A DNA stretch of 64,000 bases from Terriglobia bacterium (GTDB lineage: Bacteria > Acidobacteriota > Terriglobia > Acidiferrales > UBA7541): the NCBI GenBank assembly GCA_020073375.1, contig JAIQFG010000004.1, positions 40,348-104,347 on the forward strand. The letters run 5' to 3'. The position numbers were made by a program, and so were the translations under genes. Shown in pieces: positions 35,334 to 43,203 of this stretch. The notes beneath the pieces are model-generated. The model made no database searches, was not told the DNA's origin, and was given only the letters and a program-made list of their open reading frames with translations. The number at the start of each line of letters is the position of its first letter. The first letter of the stretch is position 1.

Positions 35334-35430
35334 GCTCCAAGTAGAGCCCACACCCGGTTTCGCTGTGCTCCAAGTAGAGCCCACACCCGGTTTCGCTGTG
35401 CTCCAAGCAGAGCCCACACCCGGTTCTGCT
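35334..35430. repeat. 33-bp tandem repeat, three copies
   Basis: Three head-to-tail copies of a 33-base unit start at 35334, 35367 and 35400; the last is slightly diverged and shorter. The unit contains CTCCAAGTAGAGCCCACACC, in which GGGCTC and GAGCCC form a small hairpin in copy 1. The array fills the space between the divergent glyoxalase-II-like and ygfZ genes, where both promoters should be. Confidence 0.92.
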
Positions 35431-35471
35431 AAGATGAATGCGCAGGCCTTGAGACCTGCAACAGACTGCCT

Positions 35472-36560
35472 ATGCCTCTGGAAACTCCACTGCTCGAACT
35501 GCACCGCGCCGCGAGCGCGGAAATCGGCGAAACATTCGGAACCCTGCTGCCTGCGCGTTTTGGCGATTTTGTGAAAGAGTACGCGGCGGCGTCAGGCACT
35601 GTGGGACTTGTGGACTCCAATTTCCGCGCGCTGTTTTCCTTTACGGGCCCGGATGCGCAGCGCTACCTGAACGCGATTTTGACGTCGAACGTGCGCGACC
35701 TGAAACCCGGCGGCGGTGCAGTGGGACTCTTGCTGACGCCGCAAGGGCACATCCTCGCCGAGGTCGAAACTTTTTTGACGGACAAGGGCATGCTTGCGTC
35801 TTCCCACGCGATGGTGCGGGAGCGAACGTTTTCCACGTTCGATAAATTCATCATCATGGACGACGTGACGCTGGAGGACGCGACGACCAAAATCGGCACG
35901 CTGGACCTGGTAGGGCCTCTTGCCGCTGCGGTGATTTCCGAAGTGTGCGGAGTCGATCTGGCCGGACTGGCGGCTTTTTCGCATGTCGAAGCGATACTGG
36001 GTGCGATTCCCTGCCGCATTGTGCGCAAAGCCTGGCTCGATCATCCGGCGGCAATGATTGTTGCGCCGCGCGAGCATTTGCCGGCGCTCTGGAGCGAACT
36101 GGAAGCGCGCGTACGCGCCCGCGGCGGAACCTCCGCAGGCATGGCGGCCATCAACTCGATCCGGCTCGAATGGGGAACGCCTTGGTTTGGGCACGACTTC
36201 GGCGACAAAAATATTCCACACGAAGCGGGGCTGGAGCACTCGCACATCAGTTATGAGAAAGGCTGCTACACGGGCCAGGAAATTGTCGAGCGGGTGAGGT
36301 CGCGCGGCCACGCGAACCGGCGGCTGACCGAACTGCAATTTTCGGGTCCGGATGCGCCCGCCGCGGGAGCCCTTCTCTTGCACGACGGCAAGGAAATTGG
36401 CGAGGTCACCAGCGCCGCGATTTCTCCGGCGCTTGGACGGCCGATTGGCCTCGGCTACGTGCGGCGCGAGCACACCGCCGTGGGAACGCGCCTCGATGCC
36501 TCCGGCACGCCCGCGGAAGTGATTCGACCGCCGCTTCCGGCGAAACTTCCTGCTGCGTGA
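35472..36560 (+). CDS. ygfZ: YgfZ/GcvT-domain folate-binding protein
   Basis: A 362-residue protein of the folate-binding GcvT-like family that helps maintain some Fe-S enzymes, such as the radical SAM enzyme MiaB. The signature K-G-C-Y-x-G-Q-E is present in YEKGCYTGQEIVERVRSRGHANRRL. The N-terminal VKEYAAASGTVGLVDSNFRALFSFTGPDA is also typical. A conserved Cys in the signature is intact. It is divergent from the glyoxalase-II-like gene. The ATG at 35472 has only a weak ribosome site. Confidence 0.92.
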   Translation: MPLETPLLELHRAASAEIGETFGTLLPARFGDFVKEYAAASGTVGLVDSNFRALFSFTGPDAQRYLNAILTSNVRDLKPGGGAVGLLLTPQGHILAEVETFLTDKGMLASSHAMVRERTFSTFDKFIIMDDVTLEDATTKIGTLDLVGPLAAAVISEVCGVDLAGLAAFSHVEAILGAIPCRIVRKAWLDHPAAMIVAPREHLPALWSELEARVRARGGTSAGMAAINSIRLEWGTPWFGHDFGDKNIPHEAGLEHSHISYEKGCYTGQEIVERVRSRGHANRRLTELQFSGPDAPAAGALLLHDGKEIGEVTSAAISPALGRPIGLGYVRREHTAVGTRLDASGTPAEVIRPPLPAKLPAA

Positions 36561-36579
36561 AATTCACTTTTCGCCAAAC

Positions 36580-36604
36580 TAGGGGCACGCCATGGCATAC
36601 CCCT
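36580..36604. repeat. Family G short inverted repeat
   Basis: TAGGGGCACGCCATGGCATA then CCCCT forms a short hairpin about 20 bases after ygfZ. Confidence 0.6.
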
Positions 36605-36703
36605 GCCGCTGAGACGATCGCGTTTGTTTATTTTTCCGGCTTCCTGTATCGTTCACCCACTTTGAGGAACGAGGACGCGCATCGGCCGAGGAGAAGCCCG
36701 ATC

Positions 36704-37300
36704 ATGAACCGCGCCCGCCTGATCCTTCGGATGACCGGAGCGCTTTTTTTGTGCGTGCTTCCCTCCATGCGCGCGCAGACCGGGCCCGAGCGGGGCGGCC
36801 ACGAATTGCAGTTCTGGACGGCGGGAGGCCACGGCACTAACGGGGTCGAGCAGCACACCGGCGTGTGGCTGGCCGGCGCGCGTTATGGATGGATCTTCAC
36901 GGGCCCTCACGGACCAGGATTTTTGCGCGGACAATTTGAATACGCGGTGGATGCGATTCCCGCGTTCGTGGTGTTTCAGCCCACCAATACGGCGTACGGC
37001 GTGGGGCTGGACCCGTTCGCCCTGGTCTGGAATTTCCAGAAGCACGGGCGCATCGTGCCTTACGCGGAACTGTCCGGCGGCGCGCTGTTCACAAACACGC
37101 AGGTGCCGCCGGGAACATCGCGCATCAATTTCACCAGTGACGGCGGATTTGGAATACATTTTCTGATGGCAAAACTGAAATGGAATGCGGACATTCGCTT
37201 CATGCACATCTCCAGCGCCGGACTTGCGTCGGTCAACCCCGGGATCAACACCGTGCAACTGCGGTTGGGAATCGGAATGTTTACCGGCGGGCGGCGGTAG
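36704..37300 (+). CDS. PagL-like lipid A 3-O-deacylase (acyloxyacyl hydrolase)
   Basis: A 198-residue outer-membrane beta-barrel. Residues 1-24 are a signal peptide ending SMRAQ. The PagL signature lies near the C-terminus: H168 and S170 in FMHISSAGLASVNPGIN match the catalytic His-x-Ser, and the barrel strands are short and alternating. It removes the 3-O-linked acyl chain from lipid A at the outer membrane. GAGGAG lies upstream of its ATG at 36704. It supports a Gram-negative envelope. Confidence 0.85.
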   Translation: MNRARLILRMTGALFLCVLPSMRAQTGPERGGHELQFWTAGGHGTNGVEQHTGVWLAGARYGWIFTGPHGPGFLRGQFEYAVDAIPAFVVFQPTNTAYGVGLDPFALVWNFQKHGRIVPYAELSGGALFTNTQVPPGTSRINFTSDGGFGIHFLMAKLKWNADIRFMHISSAGLASVNPGINTVQLRLGIGMFTGGRR

Positions 37301-37454
37301 GGGGGAGTCAGGTTGTAGGTGGTTGGTTGTGGCCTGTCGGCTGGCATTTCTGAATTATTACTTCAGGCATTTCAAATTTGAAATTTCAAATCCCCAAAAT
37401 CTGATCTTTACCCTACCACCTACTCCCTATGACCTCCTCCCTGCTTCCCATTCC

Positions 37455-37994
37455 CTAGGCGATATTCAGGGCGCGCTTGAAGCTGCCGCGCTCGTTGGTG
37501 ATTTTTTCCTGCAGCTGCAGGATGGCGTAGAGCAGCGCTTCCGGGCGCGGCGGGCAGCCGGGCACGTAGATGTCGACGGGGATAACCTGGTTGACGCCTT
37601 GCACGATGGCGTAATTGTTGAACACGCCGCCGGAGGTTGCGCATGCGCCCATGGAGATGACCCACTTGGGCTCGGGCATTTGCGCATGGAGTTGCTTGAT
37701 GACCGGCGCCATTTTTTGCGACACGCGCCCGGCAATGATCATCAGATCGGCTTGCCGCGGCGACGGTCGAAATACTTCGGATCCGAAGCGCGCGACGTCA
37801 AACCGCGCCGCCGCCATTGACATCATCTCGATCGCGCAGCACGCCAGGCCGAAGCCCAGCGGCCAGATCGAACTCTTACGCGCCCAGTTCACGGCCTTGT
37901 CCAGCTGCGTGAAGATAATTCCTTCGTCCTGCAGCAGCTTGCCGAAATCATCCGGTTTTTCCAGCGTCACGTTTTTGCCGACCGACGTGCTCAT
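37455..37994 (-). CDS. nuoB: NADH-quinone oxidoreductase subunit B
   Basis: Carries the N2 iron-sulfur cluster of respiratory complex I, passing electrons to quinone. C52, C53, C118 and C147 are the four cluster ligands, in [16 protein letters not shown] and VPGCPPRPE. The 179 residues are normal length. The ATG at 37994 is preferred, though the frame extends 16 codons further. None of the other nuo genes are nearby, so this is a detached copy; the usual operon is presumably elsewhere. Confidence 0.95.
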   Translation of the reverse strand: MSTSVGKNVTLEKPDDFGKLLQDEGIIFTQLDKAVNWARKSSIWPLGFGLACCAIEMMSMAAARFDVARFGSEVFRPSPRQADLMIIAGRVSQKMAPVIKQLHAQMPEPKWVISMGACATSGGVFNNYAIVQGVNQVIPVDIYVPGCPPRPEALLYAILQLQEKITNERGSFKRALNIA

Positions 37995-38292
37995 GGGACC
38001 CCGCCCTTCGATATTCCCGTGGGCTCGGAATCGGGCCCGCATGTTCTATTTTCTCACAAACAGCGGGTGCGTGCTACTCGTGGCATGGACTGGTGATGCT
38101 TTAATCAGGACATCACTCAAAATCCCATTAAACAACTACGCGTAAGCGAAAGCCAATTAGGATCGATTTAGCACAATAGTGTATTGACATCGAGCGATCC
38201 AGAGTTTCAAAATCCGCCTACTCACTCACGGTTCCACGGCATCGCCGCGAAACCGTGAACCCCGCCCGGCAAGACTAACTAAGGAGATCACT

Positions 38293-38775
38293 ATGCCAAG
38301 TCCAGTAAGACCCGTCCCCGAAGGATTTCACACGGTCACACCGAATCTGGTCTGCCGTAATGCGGCTCGCGCGATCGAATTTTACAAATCCGTATTTGGC
38401 GCGACCGAAATCATGCGGATGCCCGGCCCGAATGGCGCGATCCTGCATGCCGAATTGCAGATTGGCGATTCCAGGATTTTCGTGAATGATTCCATGAGCA
38501 AAAATCCACCCACCGGCCCCGAAGCCGGCACCAGCAACCCCATGTATATTCATCTTTACGTTCCCGATGCCGATACCACATTCAATCGAGCAATCACCGG
38601 CGGCGCGCGCATTGATATGGCGCTCTCGGACATGTTCTGGGGAGACCGCTACGGCAAAATCACCGACCCCTTCGGACAGCAGTGGGGTATTTCCACGCAC
38701 AAAGAAGACGTAGCTCCTGAAGAAATGAAGCGCAGGCAGGAAACGTTCTTCGCCAAAGCCGCGGGACAAAGTTAG
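38293..38775 (+). CDS. VOC-family protein (glyoxalase/bleomycin resistance-like, PhnB type)
   Basis: A 160-residue vicinal oxygen chelate protein with the paired beta-alpha-beta-beta-beta modules. RNAARAIEFYKSVFGA is the typical opening of the first module, and FWGDRYGKITDPFGQQW is the usual closing segment of PhnB-like members. Function not fixed: it may bind or isomerise small substrates. The ATG at 38293 has AAGGAGA upstream. Ungrouped, with a possible terminator following. Confidence 0.88.
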   Translation: MPSPVRPVPEGFHTVTPNLVCRNAARAIEFYKSVFGATEIMRMPGPNGAILHAELQIGDSRIFVNDSMSKNPPTGPEAGTSNPMYIHLYVPDADTTFNRAITGGARIDMALSDMFWGDRYGKITDPFGQQWGISTHKEDVAPEEMKRRQETFFAKAAGQS

Positions 38776-38869
38776 CATCGATCTCGTAATTCGCGATCGG
38801 AAAGCCGCACATCCTTGGACCACGGGCTTTGGATTTTTCATCCTGGATCGTGAGTCGGGGCCTCGGAAA

Positions 38870-38915
38870 GGCCTCTCCGCCCCAAGCAAATGATGACGGA
38901 GAGGCCGGCTTTCTT
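38870..38915 (+). terminator. Possible weak terminator after the VOC gene
   Basis: A 10-base perfect stem (GGCCTCTCCG and CGGAGAGGCC) with a 17-base loop is followed by GGCTTTCTT. The T-run is poor and the stem begins about 95 bases after the stop. Confidence 0.4.
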
Positions 38916-38996
38916 AAGTCAATTAGGTCAAGGGTTGGCATGTACCGGGTTGACACTTGGAACTACCCGCCGTAACCTAACCGTAGGCGAATCCCT

Positions 38997-39821
38997 ATGG
39001 ATCTATTCGAGGAAGTTATCAAGCTCCGGCGCGAAGGAAAGCGCGGGGCAATGGCTACCATCGTCCATACCAACGGGTCGATCCCGAGCTTTGAGAGTTC
39101 GCGGATGCTGGTGCGCGAGGACGGGTCGATCAGCGGAACGATCGGGGGCGGGTGCGTCGAGGCCGAAGTCTGGGCCGCGGCCAAGGAAGTGATGCAGGCG
39201 GAGGCGCCGCGCAAAATGACCTTTAACCTGAACAACGAAGCCAATTACGATAACGGGTTGATCTGCGGCGGCACGCTGGAAATTTTTGTCGAGCCGATCC
39301 TGCCACAGCCGGTGCTGTACATTTTCGGCGGCGGGCACGTCTCGATGGCGCTGGCCAACGCGGCGCACACGGCGGGGTTTGCCATCGGGGTGATTGACGA
39401 TCGCGAATCGTTCGCCAACAGCCAGCGTTTCCCGATGGCGCACGAAATTTACACCAGCTTCGAGGACGCGTTCGCGAAGATCAAGCCTACGGCGTCCACA
39501 TACATGGTGATCGTAACTCGCGGCCACAAGGACGACATGCGCGTGCTCGGCTGGGCGGTGGGCACGTCGCCGCGCTACATCGGCATGATTGGCAGCAAAC
39601 GCAAAGTGATATCCGTGTACCGCGCGCTGGAAAAGGAAGGCGTCTCGCCGGGAAAATTCGCGGCCGTGCACGCGCCCGTGGGACTGAATATCGGCGCGCT
39701 TACACCCGAGGAAATCGCTATCAGCATTGCGGCGGAACTGATCGCCATCCGGCGCGGCGCGAAAAATCTTTCCCACAAGTCCGTGAACGCCGAGCAGGCG
39801 ACGCCGGCTTCGGTCGGTTAG
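38997..39821 (+). CDS. XdhC/CoxI-family protein
   Basis: A 274-residue protein of the XdhC family that helps insert sulfurated molybdenum cofactor into xanthine dehydrogenase-like enzymes. The first domain has IGGGCVEAEVW with a conserved Cys. A Rossmann half has IFGGGHVSMALANAA, and IGMIGSKRK follows. A MocA-like gene follows after a family B repeat, so the pair would serve molybdenum hydroxylase maturation. The hydroxylase genes themselves are not in the window. Confidence 0.92.
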   Translation: MDLFEEVIKLRREGKRGAMATIVHTNGSIPSFESSRMLVREDGSISGTIGGGCVEAEVWAAAKEVMQAEAPRKMTFNLNNEANYDNGLICGGTLEIFVEPILPQPVLYIFGGGHVSMALANAAHTAGFAIGVIDDRESFANSQRFPMAHEIYTSFEDAFAKIKPTASTYMVIVTRGHKDDMRVLGWAVGTSPRYIGMIGSKRKVISVYRALEKEGVSPGKFAAVHAPVGLNIGALTPEEIAISIAAELIAIRRGAKNLSHKSVNAEQATPASVG

Positions 39822-39847
39822 CGCGCGGGGGACACCCCTCTTTAGTT

Positions 39848-39927
39848 GTCATTCCGAATGAAGTGAGGAATGTATCTTTCCCATGATCCTCAAACCAGGA
39901 GAGATTCCTCTCTTCGTTCGGAATGAC
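39848..39927. repeat. Family B paired inverted repeat
   Basis: GTCATTCCGAATGAAGTGAG and the complementary end CTTCGTTCGGAATGAC lie between xdhC and the MocA-like gene. Confidence 0.85.
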
Positions 39928-40025
39928 GCATTATTAGTTTGTATGGCGGTCTTTGAGCCACCCCGCCTGGGGATTTGTTCCAAACACTGCCAGCGAGCAG
40001 TAAGCTCATCGAAAAAGGATCCCAT

Positions 40026-40619
40026 TTGCTCGCCGCCCTGATTCTCTCCGCCGGCGCTTCCAGCCGGATGGGAAGGCCGAAAGCGCTGATTCCCTACCGC
40101 GAGAGCACCTTCCTGCAACATTTGCTGGACGTAACGCGCCATCCAAGGATCGGCGTCACGCGCGTGGTGCTGGGCGCGGGAGCCGAGGAGATTCGCACTA
40201 TCGCGAAACTCGATCCGTCGGCTGTGGTGATCAACAGCGAATGGGAGCATGGGCAGCTTTCGTCCATATGCGCGGGCGTGCGGAGCCTCACCGGCATGGC
40301 GACCGACGGTGTGGTCCTTTGCCCTGTCGATCACCCGCTGGTCAGCGCGGCCCTGGTGAGTGAATTGATCGAGCAGTTTTACAACAGCGGAAAACTGATT
40401 GTGCTGCCTACCCACAACGGCCGCCGCGGGCATCCGGCGATTTTTTCCAACGCTCTGTATGGCGAACTGTTGGCCGCACCGACCGAGCAAGGAGCGCGCG
40501 CCGTGGTCTGGGCGCACGCCGGCGATGTCCTGGAGGTTCCCACCGAGGAGGAAGGAATTCTGCTGAATATCAATAGTCCCGACATGTTGAAGCATGTCGC
40601 CGATCAGGAAAAGGAATAG
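40026..40619 (+). CDS. MocA-like molybdenum cofactor cytidylyltransferase family protein
   Basis: A 197-residue NTP-transferase-fold enzyme. LSAGASSRMGRPKALI is the nucleotide-binding motif, and CPVDHPLV gives the metal Asp; GRRGHPAIF is the characteristic active-site loop. MocA transfers CMP to molybdopterin; other members make different nucleotide-linked products. TTG at 40026 with AAGGAT upstream removes an unconserved N-terminus; a TTG 17 codons earlier is possible. It pairs with XdhC for molybdenum hydroxylase maturation. Confidence 0.82.
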   Translation: MLAALILSAGASSRMGRPKALIPYRESTFLQHLLDVTRHPRIGVTRVVLGAGAEEIRTIAKLDPSAVVINSEWEHGQLSSICAGVRSLTGMATDGVVLCPVDHPLVSAALVSELIEQFYNSGKLIVLPTHNGRRGHPAIFSNALYGELLAAPTEQGARAVVWAHAGDVLEVPTEEEGILLNINSPDMLKHVADQEKE

Positions 40620-40799
40620 CCACAGAGAGCAGAGTGAGACCGAATCCATAGATAAACACAGATATAAGGTACCGGGAACGGAAACAGTTATAGGTATTAA
40701 GAAATTGTCGAGGCAACAATAAGGCTTCGCATTCATTTCTTATCAGTGTTTATCTGTGTTCATCTGTGGATTCAACTTCCGTGCCTCGGTGGCTAATTC
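40620..40799. repeat. Intergenic repeat of the ACACAGATAAACACAG type
   Basis: The gap begins with CCACAGAGAGCAG and ATAGATAAACACAGATAT, and ends with GTGTTTATCTGTGTTCATCT and TGCCTCGGTGGC, which are complementary. This type of large inverted repeat is widespread between genes in soil bacteria. It has no coding potential. Confidence 0.6.
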
Positions 40800-41156
40800 C
40801 TAATTCAGCTTGGCAAGCAGCGCCTGCACGGCATCGCGCGCAAGTTGCGCCGCGTGAAATGTCGCGGGAGGCAATCCGCCGAGCGCCTCCGACACTTGTT
40901 CGGATGTGATCGCGCGGGCCTCGGCCGGGGTCTTGCCGCGCAGCAATTCCGTCAGCAGGGACGAGCAGGCCATGGCCGTGACGCACCCACGCGTGCGGAA
41001 ACGGGCCTCGGCGATTCGCCCGGCCTCCATGCGCGCGGAAAGCTCCAGGATGTCGCCGCAAACCGGATTTTCTACCGATATCGTTGCGGTGGCTGCGTCC
41101 AGCGTGCCGGCGTTTCGCGGGTTCTGGAAGTGGTCGAGTATGGTTTCGCTGTACAT
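40800..41156 (-). CDS. IscU/NifU-N-like iron-sulfur scaffold, third cysteine missing
   Basis: A 118-residue protein of the IscU fold. C33 and D35 (PVCGD) and C58 (GCVTA) match two of the three cluster ligands and the conserved Asp. The third ligand position, following H101 in TFHAAQLARDA, is Ala102 instead of Cys. A further Cys64 lies nearby. So it is either a scaffold with altered cluster binding or a derived carrier. No iscS, suf or hsc genes adjoin it. Confidence 0.82.
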   Translation of the reverse strand: MYSETILDHFQNPRNAGTLDAATATISVENPVCGDILELSARMEAGRIAEARFRTRGCVTAMACSSLLTELLRGKTPAEARAITSEQVSEALGGLPPATFHAAQLARDAVQALLAKLN

Positions 41157-41454
41157 CGATGAACTGGAAGTTTCCTTCTGGGCGTTCGAGGCATCTTACT
41201 TCCGGAAGAAGGGCGGGGTCAATGTTGTCGCAACGCTTGTTGCCGCAATGCTTGTTGACCCGCCGGACGCCGTTGGGCCGTGTGCATGGTTCTGGATCAT
41301 CGAAAACGAAAATCGTTTGCCGGAGGCTGCAATTCCGGGCATCATCGAGATTGTCGCGGCGGGCCAGAACAACAAAACCACATAGAAGATACCAGGGCGA
41401 AAAGCCGCCGGCGCGGCGGCCATCGAATCAGGAGGCAGTGCGTCAAATACTTCT
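41157..41454. other. Gap of about 300 bases without a convincing gene
   Basis: Between the IscU-like gene and the tldD-like gene. Open frames exist on both strands, but neither has a ribosome site nor a recognisable domain. Promoters of the divergent genes must lie here. A GGAGG is 18 bases before the tldD-like start. Confidence 0.5.
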
Positions 41455-43203
41455 ATGAAAAAATACCCAGCCATCATCTCATTTGCAGGGTTCCTCGCGG
41501 CCGGCGCCGTTTGCGGCGGACTGTTTGCCCAGAGCGCGCCGCGCCCGGCGAAAGACTCGGGCGCGCTAATGCCGGCCATGCAGGCCGAACTCGAGCGCGC
41601 CAGGACGTCGCTGGCAAAATCCGACCCCGCGCCGTACTTCATCAGTTACGAAGTCTACGACCAGCGTAACCTGGTGGTGACCGGCACGTACGGGACCATC
41701 GTCAACTCGAATGCGTCCACGCAGCGCTGGGCCGACGTGACCATGCGCGTCGGAACGCCGGCCATGGACAACACCCACGAGGAAAACCGCGCTTCCGGAA
41801 TGTCTTCCGGGCCGCTGCCGCTTTCCGACAACCGCGACGCCATCGCGCGCACGCTGTGGGAATTGACCAATCGCGAATACCGCCGCGCTTCGCCCGCTTT
41901 CGCGAAGGTCATGACCAACACCGCCGTCCAGGCCGCGGCGGAGGACAAATCTCCCGATTTTTCCAAGGAAGCTCCGCAGACGGAGATCGATGCGCCGGAA
42001 ACGCCCGTGGCGTTCCATCAAAAGGAGTGGGAAGACAAGATCCGGAAATATTCCGGCGCGTTCCGCAAGTATCCGGATATCTATACGTCGTCAGTGACTT
42101 TGCAGATCGAGCAGACCACCTCCTACTTCGTTTCCAGCGAAGGCAGCAAGGTCGAAACGCCCGGGCTGATGGCACGACTGGTGGTGGAGGCCAATACGCG
42201 AGCCGACGATGGAATGGATCTGGTGCGCGTCGAGACGTTTGAATCCACCAAGCCCGAGGGCCTTCCCTCCGAGCAAGAAGTGGCGACCAAGGAAGAAAAA
42301 ATGGCCGCCGACCTGATGGCGCTGCGCCAGGCTCCGCTCGCGGAACCCTTCGACGGCCCCGCACTTTTGTCCGGGCGCGCCGCAGCCGTTTTTTTTCACG
42401 AAGTCCTGGGCCACCGCCTGGAGGGACATCGCCAGCGGGGAGACACCGAGGGGCAGACGTTTACCAAAAAAGTGAACCAGCCGGTGTTGCCGAATTTCCT
42501 GAGCGTATATGACGACCCGACGCTGGGAAGGATGAACGGCATTCCCCTGTCGGGATCTTATTCGCACGATGACGAAGGCGTGCCCGCGCAGCGCGTGCCG
42601 CTGATTCAGGACGGCATCCTGAAAAATTTCCTGATGTCGCGCATGCCCATCACGAATTTCGGCCAGAGCAACGGCCACGGACGCCACCAGGCCGGGTTCA
42701 TGCCCACCGGCAGGCAAGGCAACTTGATCGTGCAATCCACAAACACCGCGAAGGATTCCGAAATGCGCGGCAAGCTGATCGAGGAAATCAAGAAGGCCGG
42801 GAAACCCTACGGCCTGTACTTCGAGGACGTGCAGGGAGGATTCACGCTCACCACGCGCGAATTGCCGCAGGCGTTTCAGGTGCTTCCCGTGATTGTCTGG
42901 CGCATCTACGCCGACGGGCGGCCGGATCAACTGGTGCGCGGCGTGGATATCGTGGGCACGCCGTTGGCGTCGCTGAATCGCATCGTTCTGACCGGCGACA
43001 CCACGCAGGTCTTCAACGGCATCTGCGGCGCCGAGTCCGGCAGCGTGCCGGTTTCCGCGTCCGCGCCCGCCATGCTGTTCAGCGAAATGGAAGTGCAGAA
43101 GCGCAGCGCGGCGCGCGAGAGGCCTCCGATTCTGCCGCCGCCCGGATTTGAGGACTTCCAGCGAAATGCGGCGCCCGCGTCCACGAACGGGGGTGCGCGA
43201 TGA
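41455..43203 (+). CDS. secreted TldD-like metallopeptidase (active-site intact)
   Basis: A 582-residue protein with an N-terminal signal peptide (SFAGFLAAGAVCGGLFAQ). H315-E-V-L-G-H320 is the TldD zinc motif, and the PVTIV-like C-terminal domain follows. TldD/TldE is a heterodimeric protease that trims peptides and microcin precursors in the cytosol of enteric bacteria; this version is predicted to be exported. It shares a 4-base overlap (ATGA) with the following paralogue, so both are translated together. Confidence 0.88.
   Translation: MKKYPAIISFAGFLAAGAVCGGLFAQSAPRPAKDSGALMPAMQAELERARTSLAKSDPAPYFISYEVYDQRNLVVTGTYGTIVNSNASTQRWADVTMRVGTPAMDNTHEENRASGMSSGPLPLSDNRDAIARTLWELTNREYRRASPAFAKVMTNTAVQAAAEDKSPDFSKEAPQTEIDAPETPVAFHQKEWEDKIRKYSGAFRKYPDIYTSSVTLQIEQTTSYFVSSEGSKVETPGLMARLVVEANTRADDGMDLVRVETFESTKPEGLPSEQEVATKEEKMAADLMALRQAPLAEPFDGPALLSGRAAAVFFHEVLGHRLEGHRQRGDTEGQTFTKKVNQPVLPNFLSVYDDPTLGRMNGIPLSGSYSHDDEGVPAQRVPLIQDGILKNFLMSRMPITNFGQSNGHGRHQAGFMPTGRQGNLIVQSTNTAKDSEMRGKLIEEIKKAGKPYGLYFEDVQGGFTLTTRELPQAFQVLPVIVWRIYADGRPDQLVRGVDIVGTPLASLNRIVLTGDTTQVFNGICGAESGSVPVSASAPAMLFSEMEVQKRSAARERPPILPPPGFEDFQRNAAPASTNGGAR

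Noticed and set aside
35334..35430. 33-bp array as a mini CRISPR
   Set aside because: The copies abut with no spacers between them.
40906..41385. Plus-strand frame across the IscU-like gene and the following gap
   Set aside because: The first half is a shadow of the IscU-like gene and the second has no ribosome site or similarity that I recognise.
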